This document shows positions 43,269 to 54,709 of a stretch of 64,000 bases of DNA, one piece after another. The stretch spans positions 868,001 through 932,000 of the forward strand of contig VJWN01000013.1 of NCBI GenBank assembly GCA_007644065.1, read 5' to 3'. Source of the DNA: Margaritispora aquatica. Lineage: Eukaryota; Ascomycota; Leotiomycetes; Helotiales; Discinellaceae. The notes below the pieces were generated by a model that was not told the origin of the DNA, ran no database searches, and was given only the letters and a program-made list of their open reading frames with translations. The position numbers and the translations under genes were made by a program. Within the stretch, counting starts at the first letter, position 1, and every line of letters begins with the position of its first letter.

Positions 43269-44337
43269 ATGTCGATTTTCAGTGGTGAAAGCGAAATTCG
43301 GACGAGTACCAGCGCAACACCTACACCAGTCACTTTTCAGGGCACAACAACGAGTTATCCGCCTTTGACCACAACATTTCCATCTTTCGCAGCTTGTTCA
43401 ACAGTGTTTGTTGACCATGCTGGGGTAGATGGACCTGGGCTTCTAGCATTTGATCCTGGATACGCGATTCATAACACTTCCGCCCCCAAATGCCTGCCTG
43501 ACGTTGTCACCAGTTGGTAAGACTTCCTCTACCACTTTTGCTTCTCGATAATCTTCTATGCCCCAGAAAACAGAGTCGCTGATATCAATAGGTGGCAAGG
43601 TAACACCTCTCGCACCATCACAACCGAGCTCGGTGCCTTCTCAACCATGGTCTGTCCATCCATGTACACAACAGCTCTGGTGCAACCTTATAGTAGTAGC
43701 ACGCTCATTGGATGCTGTCCTTTAAAGTACAATTTTATCACTCTTTCATCTGCGCCACACCCGCTTCAATGTGGTTCTATCGTGACAGCTGGTAAAATCG
43801 TGACATTTCCGCAACAGAACGGTCAAGGAGCTTGGATCACTACTAGCAAGACTAATCCTACGGATGGTGTGGTGCTTGGTGTTCAAATCAATGGATATGT
43901 GTTCAATACTGCGTTCTCTAGTGGGACTAGAACTTCGACTGAGAGCAGCATCGCTGCATCCTCGACAACAAATAGTGCTACAAGCAGCATGTCTGGGAAT
44001 ACATCCGTGCCTATTGCTGTCAGTGCAAAAATTGGCATAGCTATTGGTGCCGTGCTTGGTGCTGTGGGATTTCTTTGTCTGGTTATTGCAGCCATATTAC
44101 TTAAGAGAAAGAGCTCTGCAAGAGAAAAAAATAGGTTTGAATGCCACCAAAGGAGAGGAATCTGGGTTTGTATTGCCAAAACATGAATTGCCTGCAGAGA
44201 TGCGTCGTCAACGCAGTGCTCTTTACGAGATAGATGGCGAAGAGCGATTTGAAACATCGGATATCTATGAGCACGAAGCGCCAGACAGTCAACGATATGA
44301 AGCACCGGGCGATGTGCCGAGAAGTGAGCTGCCTTGA
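43269..44337 (+). CDS. Single-pass membrane protein with Ser/Thr stalk, frameshifted in an A7 run
   Basis: Exon 1 43269-43516, a 75-nt intron, then exon 2 from 43592. The ectodomain has PPLTTTFPSFAACSTVF, a Trp-Trp junction and several Cys. A Ser/Thr-rich stalk (TESSIAASSTTNSATSSMSG) leads to one transmembrane helix (IGIAIGAVLGAVGFLCLVIA) and a basic stop-transfer (KRKSS). Just after it, a run of seven A (about 44125-44131) shifts the frame. Read with one A fewer, the frame continues through an acidic cytoplasmic tail with KHELPAEM and EERFETSDIYE to a stop at 44337, about 330 aa in all. That tail is typical for fungal proteins of this layout (wall-sensor or Mid2-like organisation). As sequenced, the protein would end soon after the helix (stop at 44186) with an unrelated short tail. 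Confidence 0.7.
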
Positions 44338-45303
44338 TTCTGTTGATAGAGGTTGTCTGTGTCTGTTTTCGCCAAGGGCCGAAGTTTACGCATGAAAGTT
44401 TATGCACCTCAGAGCTACCATACAGCTGTAAGATTGGTACTGTGCATACATTTCTATGATCCACCTGGCACTTAGCAAGGACGAAGTTCGTCATATTTGT
44501 TCTCGGTGGTATAGCTCTTGGCCCTATGAAATTTCAAGGGACATCCCTCCAACTCACCCGATCTGTCCATGACTCTGCTTTCGAACCAGCCAACGAAGTT
44601 GTAAGATGAAAAGTTTTGGCTTGAAAATGGGGCAACGAACAGAGTTTTCCCAACGACTGGAATCTGCGGGGACCGGGGGACTGGGGCAGTGGGGGAGTGG
44701 AGAAAAATACAATTATTCAGCCGTTTGTCGTGGTGCCAGGTAAAAAACGGCACTACTGACTCAAATCCGACCTTGGCAAATCCTCTCAAGAACTTCCGAC
44801 CGTCTTCCCGAAGAATCTAACTTATAGAAATATTCATAGGTGGGATGAATAAACCAACAGTGGATAGGACTGCAAACAGATATCTGGGGTCTCCGCAGGG
44901 GACGGCGTGCCCAGCTTTCCTAAGGACATTCATTCGGGCCTTTCTTACATTGGCCAACCTCTAGGCTTAGGTGGTCGGCTGCTCTTAGCCGTAGGATTAC
45001 TGGTCATTGTCCATTGATTGCTATGGAGATAGTCAATTCCGTTCAGTGCACGAGTTGAGATCTCATGATGTTCGTGAAGTACAATATGGGTCTAAGATGG
45101 AGGGTGGCTTGACTTCGGCCGATGAATTGTGCATCATCATCGTCATCGTCGTATAGGCTTTACGGTCTTCGTCGATACAATGTTTGCCGAATTCGAAATG
45201 GCTGCAGACTGCCAAGCAGATGAAGAATCGTGCTATATAAAGAGTTATCCCAGGGACTAATTTTCTATGCCATCGACTTCATCCTCGAGCACTTCAACAC
45301 AAG
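44338..45303. promoter_or_regulatory. Upstream region of the GH3 gene
   Basis: 966 bp; no gene. A TATA box (TATATAAAG, 45234-45242) lies about 65 bp upstream of the GH3 ATG. AT-balanced, with a purine/CG-rich stretch near 44660-44700. Confidence 0.5.
45234..45242 (+). promoter_or_regulatory. TATA box of the GH3 beta-glucosidase gene
   Basis: TATATAAAG about 65 bp before the ATG, a position consistent with a fungal core promoter of a secreted, inducible enzyme. Confidence 0.5.
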
Positions 45304-48018
45304 ATGGTATTCATATCTCCAATGTTGGCGAAAGCCTCACTCTCGCTTGCGGTTCTAGCGAGCGCAGTGCAAGGCCAGAACATCACGAGTGATACTCACT
45401 TCTATGGCCAATCACCTCCAGTCTATCCCACACGCAAGTCCTTCCCTTCTCTTCGCCTGCTCTTTGCTAATAGCCTCCCAGCTGAGATGCCAGGCACGCT
45501 GTCATGGCAGTCAGCCCATGCCAAAGCAGTTGCAATCGTCTCTCAAATGACACTTGAAGAGAAAGCCAACCTCACTGTCGGTTTTGGTACAGCAGGAACT
45601 CTGTGCGCAGGAGTCACCGGCGCAGTTCCTCGTCTCGGACTCAAGGGTTTGTGTCTAGCAGATGCAGGTCAAGGTCTGAGAAATACAGATCATGTCAATG
45701 CCTACCCTGCTGGTATCTCGGTGGGAGCAAGCTGGAATAGAGCTTTGACTCATGAACGAGGTCGTCATATGGCGGGTGAGTTCAAGAAGAAGGGTGTGAA
45801 TGTCTTGCTTGGACCTGTTATTGGTGGATTGGGAAGAGTTGCTCAAGGTGGCAGGAATTGGGAAGCTTTCTCTAATGACCGTAAGTGACGTCGTCCAGAA
45901 TGAAATTAAGTGTATTGACAGAATGGTAGCATATCTTTGCGGCAAGCTGGGATACGACACTATCGTAGGTATCCAAAGCGCAGGTGTCGTCGCCTCAGTG
46001 AAGCATTACATTGCAAATGAGCAAGAAGATCACCGTAATCCTCTCATCGGAGGGGATTCATCCGGAGGCGGTGCAGTTGGTGGAGTCGAAACAGGTGGAT
46101 GGACAGCCGATGTTGGCAATCCCAACAACTTCACCGTCGAAGCCCTGTCAAGCAACGTTGACGACAAGACAATGCATGAGTTGTATTTGTGGCCCTTTGC
46201 CGATGCTGTCCATGCGGGTGTTGGCTCGGTTATGTGCTCGTACCAACGAATCAACAACTCGTATGCATGCCATAACTCGAAGAGTCAGAATGGACTGTTG
46301 AAAGGCGAGCTTGGCTTTGAAGGTTTCATTGTTACTGATTGGAGAGCTCTTCATACTGGTGTTGCTGCAATCGAGGGCGGCCTGGACATGGCTATGCCAA
46401 ACGGCTCAACTTACTGGGGAGCTGGTGGTCAGAATATTGTCAAGATGGTCAACAATGGAAGTGTTGAAGAATCTCGACTCACTGATAGTAAGCCCAGAAA
46501 CTATTGGACCCCATGATCGGTATCATTCTAACAACTTCAATAGTGGCTACAAGAATTGTCGCTTCATGGTATCAAATGGGACAAGACGTGAGTTTATAAC
46601 TGACACTCATCTAAACCCTGCTAACTATTCCTAAGGCTGGCTTCCCAGAAATCGGCCTTCCAGCAAACTACATCAGTCCTCACAAATCCGTGTATGCCCG
46701 CGATCCTGCATCACAGCCCATCGTCCTCCAAGGCGCAATGGAAGGTCACGTGCTCGTCAAGAATGTCAACAAGACACTTCCCCTGAAGAAGCCGAGAATC
46801 ATATCAGTTTTCGGCTACGATGCTGTGACACCACCTATGACCAACCTGGTTGGTGCTGGAAGTCGCTTCATCATCGGTTTCTTGTCCAATATGAACTGGG
46901 CTTGGCTGCAGTCGATTCGCTACCCCTTTGCTAGCCCTGGTCAGATTGCTCCAAACGGAACTTTGTTTGTTGGTGGTGGATCAGGTGGCACTTCACCTCC
47001 TTATATCTCGGCTCCTTGGGATGCTTTGTCTGAGCGTGCGTATAAGGACGGAACTCAGATTTATGGAGATGTGGTTTCGACGAATCCGCTTGTCCACGCA
47101 AACACTGATGCTTGCCTCGTGTTCATCAACGCTTTTGCAACAGAGGCAGTAGACCGACCAGGACTCCATGGTAAGCAGGATCCCCATTCTAATGCAAGCG
47201 ATAGCCTGTTTTACTAACGCGACATAACAGATGACTACTCTGACGATATTATTCTCAATGTCACCTCCAAGTGCGCCAACACAATCGTCGTAATTCACAA
47301 CGCTGGTATCCGCCTCGTCGACCAATTCATCAACCACCCTAACGTCACTGCTCTAATCTTCGCTCATCTCCCAGGACAAGACTCAGGACGTGCCCTCGTT
47401 TCACTTCTGTATGGCGACGAGTCCTTCTCTGGAAAGCTCCCTTACACCGTCGCCAAGAATGAATCAGAATACAACGTTGCCGTCAAACATCCAGAGGGCC
47501 AGTACTTCCGCTTCCCACAAGACGACTTCACAGAAGGTGTGTATATCGACTATCGCGACTTCGACAAGAAGAACATCACGCCGCGATATGAGTTTGGTTT
47601 CGGTCTCACATACACCACGTTTGCATTCTCCGACCTGCGCACCTCGCTTGCTTTCAACGCCAACACATCGTACCACGCCCCCGCATCCCCGATCATTGAA
47701 GGCGGGCACCAAAGTCTCTGGGACGTCATCGCGACCGTCAGCGCAGTCGTGACGAACACGGGCGATGTGCTCGCAAAGGAAGTCGCACAGTTGTACGTGC
47801 ACATCCCAGGAGGACCAGTGAAGCTTCTTCGTGGGTTTGAGAAGGTCGAGATTGCACCCGGAGAGAGCGCTACGGTGAAGTTCTCGCTTCAGAGGAGAGA
47901 TCTTTCGGAGTGGAATGTTGTTGAGCAAGCTTGGGTGTTACAACAGGGAGCGTATCAGGTCTGGGTTGGCTCAAGCAGTCGAATCTTGCCATTGGCGGGA
48001 CAGTTGGTCATTGGATAG
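45304..48018 (+). CDS. Secreted GH3 beta-glucosidase
   Basis: Six exons: 45304-45433, 45482-45880, 45930-46487, 46544-46587, 46636-47170, 47231-48018; 817 aa. The first intron (48 nt) has a GC donor (GCAAGT) and is stop-free in frame; the others are GT-AG. A signal peptide ([20 protein letters not shown]...VQG) is followed by the GH3 barrel: [49 protein letters not shown]. The nucleophile Asp313 is in [15 protein letters not shown] (alpha/beta)6 sandwich and a C-terminal fibronectin-III-like domain ([30 protein letters not shown]) complete the protein. It hydrolyses terminal beta-D-glucosyl residues outside the cell, for example from cellobiose. LADAGQG replaces the more usual LQDGPLG, so specificity may differ. 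Confidence 0.95.
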
Positions 48019-48146
48019 ATAGAGATGCGACTGTAGATCGGATCTGATGTAGCGGAGGTGATAAAGTTGGAGATGGATGGAATGCATAATGTCGATAATG
48101 ATTTAAATAATGAATTAGTAAGCATGATTGAATCTCGAACCATTCC

Positions 48147-48293
48147 TCATTTTGAATCCTCCATCCTCTGCTTAACTTCCTTAAACGCCTTACTCTCCTC
48201 CTCACCCAATCCTCCCTTCTTGCTCAATTTCTTCCACATCCACACCGCGACCCCAACACTAAAGCCCAGCATCACAGCCGCAATAGCATACAT
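48147..48293 (-). CDS. Possible 48-aa single-pass membrane microprotein
   Basis: An ATG-to-stop frame of 48 codons that looks protein-like. A hydrophobic helix at the N-terminus (MYAIAAVMLGFSVGVAVWMW) is followed by KKLSKK and a charged tail rich in Glu, Lys and Gln, predicted helical. Codon use has strong third-position G/C bias, like real genes here. The layout resembles small mitochondrial or ER membrane subunits. No homolog can be named. An upstream exon is possible, and chance cannot be excluded. It lies tail to tail with the GH3 gene. Confidence 0.4.
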   Translation of the reverse strand: MYAIAAVMLGFSVGVAVWMWKKLSKKGGLGEEESKAFKEVKQRMEDSK

Positions 48294-48600
48294 AAGATCA
48301 TAGCATATATTTCAGCTGCGTGAGAGACGCAGCGGTAGATGATAAGTTTAAACTAGAATCCAATTAATATCTCCAATCTATCTGCTCTAAAGGGAGCCAC
48401 GCGCAGTCCGACAGATGCTGGCCGATGTTTCGGATCATCATGTCTTGGGAAAAAAATTAATAAACTATCAATGTGATACTAACAGCTTCCGGCCGAGACC
48501 AGCATGCCCTTTCCCTAGGCCTTTGAAATGCCCGTATGAAGATGAAGACGCCATCAGACATTTGTTACAGTTCGATGAATTATTTGTTGGTGCTTAAACC
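48294..48600. other. Short intergenic region
   Basis: About 300 bp; a short frame near 48415-48597 is unsupported. No gene is seen. Confidence 0.4.
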
Positions 48601-49395
48601 CTAAAATAACCTCACCCCATGGCTGACCAACCCAACGAATTTGATGGCCATAAAATGTTCTGTAGACTCTTTCTCAGCTTCAACTCTGCCTTCGATGTTG
48701 ACTTTGACTATTGCCTCCCATAGCCTTTCTCTGGCTTGCAGCAGTTCCTCCCATTCACCGTTGATCGCTGTCTCCTCAGTGACATCGACAAAATCAAAGA
48801 ATCCTGGCTGCACAGGAAAGTTGGTGCAATGATACAGGAGCAGTTCACTTTGCTTCTCGCTTTTATCATGAGCCTTAATCATGATTGCAAATATTTCAGC
48901 AAGAGGCAGAGAACCATTCCTAACCGAACGTAGGTTACTGAAATTGATAGTCGACGAGTTAAATGCAAATTTGTGGCACGATCTATCACCTTGATCGGCT
49001 TCAAACGAACCCATTGGGCAGACACAATCTACTTGGTAGTTGATTCGTATCCGGGCCGGTGTGGTGTATCTCAACTCGTTGTCCCGATCGAGTATGAAGT
49101 CGACACTGAAACCTAGTTGGTAGAAGTCCAAGGCAATGGCGCGCGATTCTTGGTTCGCAGAAAGGATTCCTGGAGCAAGCTGAGTAGTAGCCAGTTTGCG
49201 GAACCGCTTCTGGGAGGCCCCATGAGAATCGAAGGCAAGCATAGGATCTCCAATTGGGACTGCCCAGATATCCAAATTGCGAGGAATGTTTGCACAATAT
49301 GTCCAGATCATGAGCCTGATTTCCACTGGCAGCTTTGAGAAGTGAGTAAATTTCTGCTCTGGTGAGACTTTCAGGGATGGTTTGGAGGGCTTCAT
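48601..49395 (-). CDS. 2EXR-domain protein (second copy in window)
   Basis: Single-exon 264-aa protein from the ATG at 49395. The segment FTHFSKLPVEIRLMIWTYCA (about residues 16-35) starts the 2EXR domain, and LAPGILSANQESRAIALDFY matches its second block. A D-F-V-D-V motif and a Glu/Arg-rich C-terminal helix follow. It shares only the domain skeleton with the 2EXR protein at 37509 (for example LPLEIRSVIWTY versus LPVEIRLMIWTY), so the two are diverged paralogs. Function unknown; no targeting signals. Confidence 0.85.
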   Translation of the reverse strand: MKPSKPSLKVSPEQKFTHFSKLPVEIRLMIWTYCANIPRNLDIWAVPIGDPMLAFDSHGASQKRFRKLATTQLAPGILSANQESRAIALDFYQLGFSVDFILDRDNELRYTTPARIRINYQVDCVCPMGSFEADQGDRSCHKFAFNSSTINFSNLRSVRNGSLPLAEIFAIMIKAHDKSEKQSELLLYHCTNFPVQPGFFDFVDVTEETAINGEWEELLQARERLWEAIVKVNIEGRVEAEKESTEHFMAIKFVGLVSHGVRLF

Positions 49396-49902
49396 GCTGT
49401 TATTCGGATATTGATGGCAGAAGATTGACTGACAAAGTTGTTGATGGCAACAAAAATCATGTCAGAAACACGATGTCAGGTGACAAACATAGACGTGCTT
49501 TTGTGTCTCCACTTTGTCGCGTTTCTTGTCTACCAACGAACACAACACCATATGAGTGAACTCAGTCATGTCAATGCATAGGTACAACAATATACCCATA
49601 CTACTGTGCTAAAGTGCTTGTTCTAGCTGAAGGTTAGACAAGAACCCGAACCACGCTTCGAACATATCACAGGGCCACGGAGCAACACAGACTTGACAGG
49701 GACGAGAGATGAATAGGTATATCTGTACAACGCCTAAATTCACTGATAAAATCTATTTAGGTCGCTAGATCACATTGCATGACAGAAAGCTGGCAAACAC
49801 CAATACTAATATATTTTTGAAGATCGAAATAAAATCGTAGAGTAAGATATGTCTTTGCGCTTTCCGGCTGTGCTGATTGCTTGCGGTGTCGATCATTCAA
49901 CA
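49396..49902. other. Intergenic region
   Basis: About 500 bp between the 2EXR start and the 3' end of the FMN oxidase gene, both on the minus strand. AT-rich; no gene is seen. Confidence 0.5.
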
Positions 49903-51130
49903 CTATACCTTTCTCAAGAGCTTCCTGTTCAGTTCCTCCTTACCTACACTCCCTAAGCCCATCAAGTGTATGTTGAGATCCGCTTCTCCAAGCAAGGCTC
50001 TCAGCACATGTCTCACACCTGTTTCGCCTTCTAGAGCGAGTCCGCACACCCATGGATGTCCTATACAGACCATCTTGGCACCTAAAGCTAGAGCCTTGAG
50101 GATATCTGTACCATTCCTCACCCCACTATCAAATAGCACTTCGATCTTGTCGCCAACAGCATCCGCAATCTCTGGCAACATCTCCAAGGCCGCAACACCA
50201 GCATCAACTTCTCTACCTCCATGGTTTGACACAATCACACCATCCATACCAGCTTCTACACAAGCTTCCGCATCTTCAATAGAGAGAATACCCTTCACGA
50301 GGATAGGGCCCTTCCAGTTGGCTTTCAAGAACTTCAAATCTTCCCAAGAATGAGGAAAGCCAGATGTATAAACCTTAGCCCAAGTTCTTGCCGCAAGTCC
50401 AACATCCTCGTCAACGCTCTTTCCAAACTTCTCTTTGAACTGGGCCTTGAAAACAGGATCAGTGAGGCCAATCTCAACACCAACATGGTCAGCTCTTAGG
50501 AAGAGGTGAATAGCCATTGTCCATATCGCATGGTCGCCAGCCGAGAATGTACGTATCGACATTCACGACCAAGACATCATATCCAGTTGCCTGGGCACGA
50601 TCCAGGACAGACTTGGTAATGTCGTTGTGAATATTGGCAGGCCAATAAAGCTGGAACCAACGCTGTCCATCTCCGTTCGCAATAGCAATATCCTCAATCG
50701 AAGTCGCACTTGCTGAAGAACAAATGTACGGCACTCCTTCAGCCATAGCGGCTCTCGCCGTAGCAATTTCTCCATCCTCGTGGAAAATCTTCTGAACACC
50801 AATGGGTGCAACTGCAACTGGAAATGGATATTTCTTGCCAAAGAGCTCTACACTGAGGTCTGGAAGCTTTTGTTGGCCAGTCAGACGCTTGGGAAGGAAA
50901 GCCCATTTTCGAAAGACATTGAGATTGTTTTCATGTGTCTGACCTGTGCCTGAATTGCCGAAGAGGTAGTTGCGAGCATTTTCCGAGAGTGTCTTACTGG
51001 CGAGAGACGTCCATTGGGTTGTGTCAAATGTCATGGGTGGGCGCTCATAACTAAGTCCTTTCTTGAGGATCTCTGCTTGGTAGTGGAGAGGATCGAGATC
51101 AAGTTTTTGGTATGACATTGTGTTTGACAT
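49903..51130 (-). CDS. FMN-dependent 2-hydroxy-acid oxidase (lactate 2-monooxygenase-like), frameshifted
   Basis: The sequence reads as one exon from the ATG at 51130 (MSNTMSYQKLDLDPLHYQAE) to a stop at 49903, but needs a change of frame near 50500-50515. Upstream it reads WRPCDMDNGYSPLPK and then a stop; downstream the other frame reads LRADHVGVEIGLTDPV and continues to the end. Removing one base in CACCTCTTCC gives a continuous protein of about 408 aa, the usual length for fungal lactate 2-monooxygenase-like enzymes. Motifs include FPVAVAPIGVQ, RWFQLYWPAN, the catalytic VSNHGGREVD (His and Arg) and the phosphate-binding DSGVRNGTDILKALALGA. The family oxidises L-lactate or other 2-hydroxy acids with FMN. 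It is divergent from pyruvate decarboxylase. Either an assembly error or a disabled allele. Confidence 0.85.
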
Positions 51131-52116
51131 AAACAGGATGATGTTTGTTGATGGAGCCTTGAAGATTTTCTCACATCAAAGTGATGGGATATAAATGTTT
51201 TGAGTCGATTAATACCAACAAACACAAGATACTACAGCTCAACCAACTTACGATAGGTCGGTATCTCGTAACGCCGATAGTCATTTCCCTACATCGTTCT
51301 CAACGATTCCATAAACACGGAGACATTTCCGACTTTGGCATGGCAGGCCCCATGTTCGAGTTTAATAGCAAAGCCGCAAAAAAGCGCCGCCCATTATTGG
51401 AATTCTTTTGAGTGGAACCTGATATCTTCAAAAGCCACACAATATGTCCGTTATTATTCAGCCCCATATGCGTAGCTCAGGAACCATCGATACGGACGAA
51501 ATGTGCGGTCACCCGAATCGCGCAGCGGAGACATCACTCGAGAAGTGATTACAGTTCACACTAGCTGAGTAAGAGATGCATGGTCAAATAATAGAGCGTC
51601 TAAAGCATTAAGCTTCAAGCGGGTGGCAGCCCTGACAGGAGACTAATGTACGCATCGGACTTTGAGGCCCCATTAGCCTACTTGCCGTCAATTCTACGAA
51701 TATCGAGATATCGGTTGTCGGTAGCTGTCGATCACCGACCTCAATTACACTTGTACCTACACCTATGTGCAATTTACTCAGTTCATTGGAGCAAGATAAG
51801 GGTAGCCTGATACCTGATTTCAGTGAAACTCCAAACAGAAACGAGGATATCTCAACTCATCTAGATCTGAAGCCAGTGATCACGGAATTTTGATGCGCTC
51901 AATTTCCGTTCACACCCCTTGCTGACAAGCTAAACTATGAATATGAGGCTTCTCAACAATCCAAAAATCTCATTCTGGCCCGTCGAAAGCCGCCTCAGCA
52001 CGTTTGATGACGAGCTGAAGGCAATAGAGGAAGTCTGGCATATATCTTAGTGCTGGGAAAGATGTCCATCGGATCGATACTTATCACTTTCCAACACTTC
52101 TAATTTGTCTATTAAA
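51131..52116. promoter_or_regulatory. Shared divergent region, FMN oxidase and pyruvate decarboxylase
   Basis: 986 bp between two divergent starts. Several CG-containing palindromic phrases (GAATATCGAGATATCGG near 51707) are visible but no clear known operator. No gene is seen. Confidence 0.4.
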
Positions 52117-53923
52117 ATGCCGTCTGAATGCACTTTGGTCCATTATCTGTATACTCGTCTTCGACAACTTGGGATCGATTCTGTCCATGGTGTTCCAGGG
52201 GACTACAATCTTGTCTCTCTTGACTACTTGGAGCCAGCAGGCTTGAAGTGGGTTGGAGATGCGAATGAGCTCAACGCAGGCAAGCATTTGCGATTTTTTC
52301 TCGGAACACACGCTAACATTTTTGCAGGATATGCAGCTGATGGCTATGCTCGCGTAAAAGGCATAGGTGCTGTAATGACCACCTTTGGCGTGGGTGAGCT
52401 CTCAGCAATTAATGCCATTGCAGGCTCATATGCAGAGAGAGTATCAGTTGTGCACATTGCTGGTTCCCCGAGCACTCACTCCCAGGAAGCGAAACAACTC
52501 CTACATCACACTCTTGGAGATGGTGATTTTGATGTCTTCTCTGACATATATCGTAACGTGACAGTTTGTCATGCAACTCTCAACGATATCCCCACAGCCA
52601 CATCTCAGCTTGACTTAGCACTAAGAGAATGTTGGATTCAGTCTCGACCTGTGTACATTGAGTTACCTACCAATATGGTTACCGTCAATGTTGATGCAAC
52701 AACACTTGAGACACCTCTCGACCTTTCTTCACCCAAGAACGACCCCGAAGAGGAGCAAGCAGCACTTGGCTTGATATTCTCGACCGTCCGAAAAGCTTCG
52801 AAGCCTGTACTGCTTGTTGACGGACTCGTAGACCGATACAGACTTACAGATGTAGTTATTGATATCGTCCGCCAATGCAATCTTCCTGTCTTTGTCACAC
52901 CTATGGGTAAAGGTCTGATTGACGAGACATTGCCCAACTTTTGTGGTCTTTATGGCGGACTCGGGGGCTCAAATGACTCAGTACGCGAGTATGTCGAGAG
53001 CAGTGACATGGTTCTTCATTTTGGACCCTTGAAATCCGACTTCAATACTTCTGGCTTCTCGTATAAGACTTCAAGAGCGAACACCATCGAGATTCATCGC
53101 GATGTGACTTTGGTTGGATACTCTCAATTTAATATCCACATCGATGGCATTCTTCGAGAAATGCAAGCAAAGCTGGGCTTGGGGAAATTGAAGCCCGTTC
53201 CTAATCTCCACAGCTCAGTTCATGACCACCCAATCAACGGGAACGTAGAATACCCAGAAGGAACAATAACACAAAATTACCTCTGGTCCCAACTCTCCTC
53301 CTGGCTTCGTCCAAATGACATCCTTCTCACCGAAACAGGAACATCCTATCTCGGCGTTTGGGACACCTTACTCCCCAAGAGCGTGCAACTCATCTCCCAA
53401 ACCCTGTGGGGTTCAATTGGATACACCCTTCCTGCAGCCCAAGGCGCCGCTCTCGCAGCACAAGACAAAGGCCATAAAGGACGCGTGATCTTGCTTGAAG
53501 GCGATGGGAGCATGCAGCTCACTGCGCAAGCGATCGGGACGATGATCAAAGAGAAGCTAGATATCATCATCCTCTTGATCAACAATGATGGGTATACGAT
53601 TGAGCGATGGGTGCATGGCATGAAAGCATCTTATAATGATATTCCAAGGTGGAAGTATGCGATGGTTCCTGAGGCGATGGGTGGGGAGGAGGGCACAGTG
53701 AAGACGTATGTTGTGAAAACGACCGAGGAGCTGGAGAAGCTGTGGGGGAGCGAGAATTTCTTGACGCCAAAGGGAATGCATGTGAGTTCTGATCTTGTGT
53801 TGTTTCTTCTCCTTGTTGCTAATTTTGCTTTAATAGTTTGTCGAGATGATGATGCCAAAGGAAGATGCGCCAACGAGTTTGAAGATCGTGTGTGCTGCTG
53901 CTGCGAAGACAAATACGTCCTGA
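52117..53923 (+). CDS. Pyruvate decarboxylase-type ThDP enzyme
   Basis: Three exons, 52117-52279, 52328-53781 and 53837-53923; 567 aa, matching the family's usual length. The ATG at 52117 (MPSECTLVHYLYTRLRQLG) is chosen over an upstream TTG. Intron 1 is 48 nt with a GC donor (GCAAGC) and, being stop-free and in frame, would insert 16 residues if retained. The active-site Glu is Glu51 in DANELNAG, as in yeast PDC. AGSYAERVSVVHIAGSPS, HHTLGDGDF (with the His pair) and GDGSMQLTAQAIGTMI...LINNDGYTIE (the ThDP/Mg motif) are all present. The third exon supplies the C-terminal helix ending KTNTS. It decarboxylates pyruvate or another 2-oxo acid to the aldehyde. The divergent 2-hydroxy-acid oxidase could supply the 2-oxo acid. 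Confidence 0.93.
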
Positions 53924-54709
53924 GTCGTTATGTCTTGTGTTATTGACCTACCTAGATATAAATACAAATCAAAAATTATCAAAAGGGTCTCCTATTACAC
54001 TGTGTTTCTACTTGCGTTCTTGTAATGGATATTGGTCTGAAGTAGATTTCAAGCTCGCTTCCACAACCAATTACTCGAAGTATGAGGATCACTCTTTCGT
54101 CGAAATGGTATCCATTCGCATGTCCAAATTTGGTATTTTAGTAGGAAAACTTCGTTTTCTGTATTTCAGATATTGTACAAACGAGAATAAACGTACTTTC
54201 CAAGTTGGGAAGTGACGAGGGTTGTTAATAAATGTTCTTACCCCACTTTTTCGTACTCCTTCCATTTCTTGAGCCCAAGCACATCGGGACAACCACCACC
54301 TCGAAAATTCCACCAAACCACTTCCTACGTCTCCAATTCCAACATAAAATATACTTCGAACATCCGCAGTCTTTGTATCACCATTGTTACTTTCCCAAGA
54401 ACGGTTGATGAGGAAAAATCACGAAGTGTCTTCGTCTGTCCTGAAAGAGTGTAGTGACTAACTTTCGGGTGCAAGTCACACCTCTCGAGCCATTCCTCCA
54501 CTCATCAGGACATCATGGTTCTATGAGGACCGCGTGTGACAGACTTTGAGTTCGATAAGCTCGACAAGGGAAATTCTTTGAACATTGACCACACACTTTG
54601 TCGGGAGCTGTAGAATATCTGTTGTTGGACAGGTAAGACAGACGGTAAAGCCACCTTGAATCTCCTCATCATCCCAAAGCTCATACATTGGCACTAACAG
54701 TGTCTAGCG
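53924..54709. other. Intergenic region
   Basis: About 790 bp. No supported gene; frames near 54089-54454 are short. It contains the 3' end of PDC and the promoter of the Asn-rich protein. An acceptor-like TGTCTAG just before 54710 could mean an unseen upstream non-coding exon. Confidence 0.45.
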
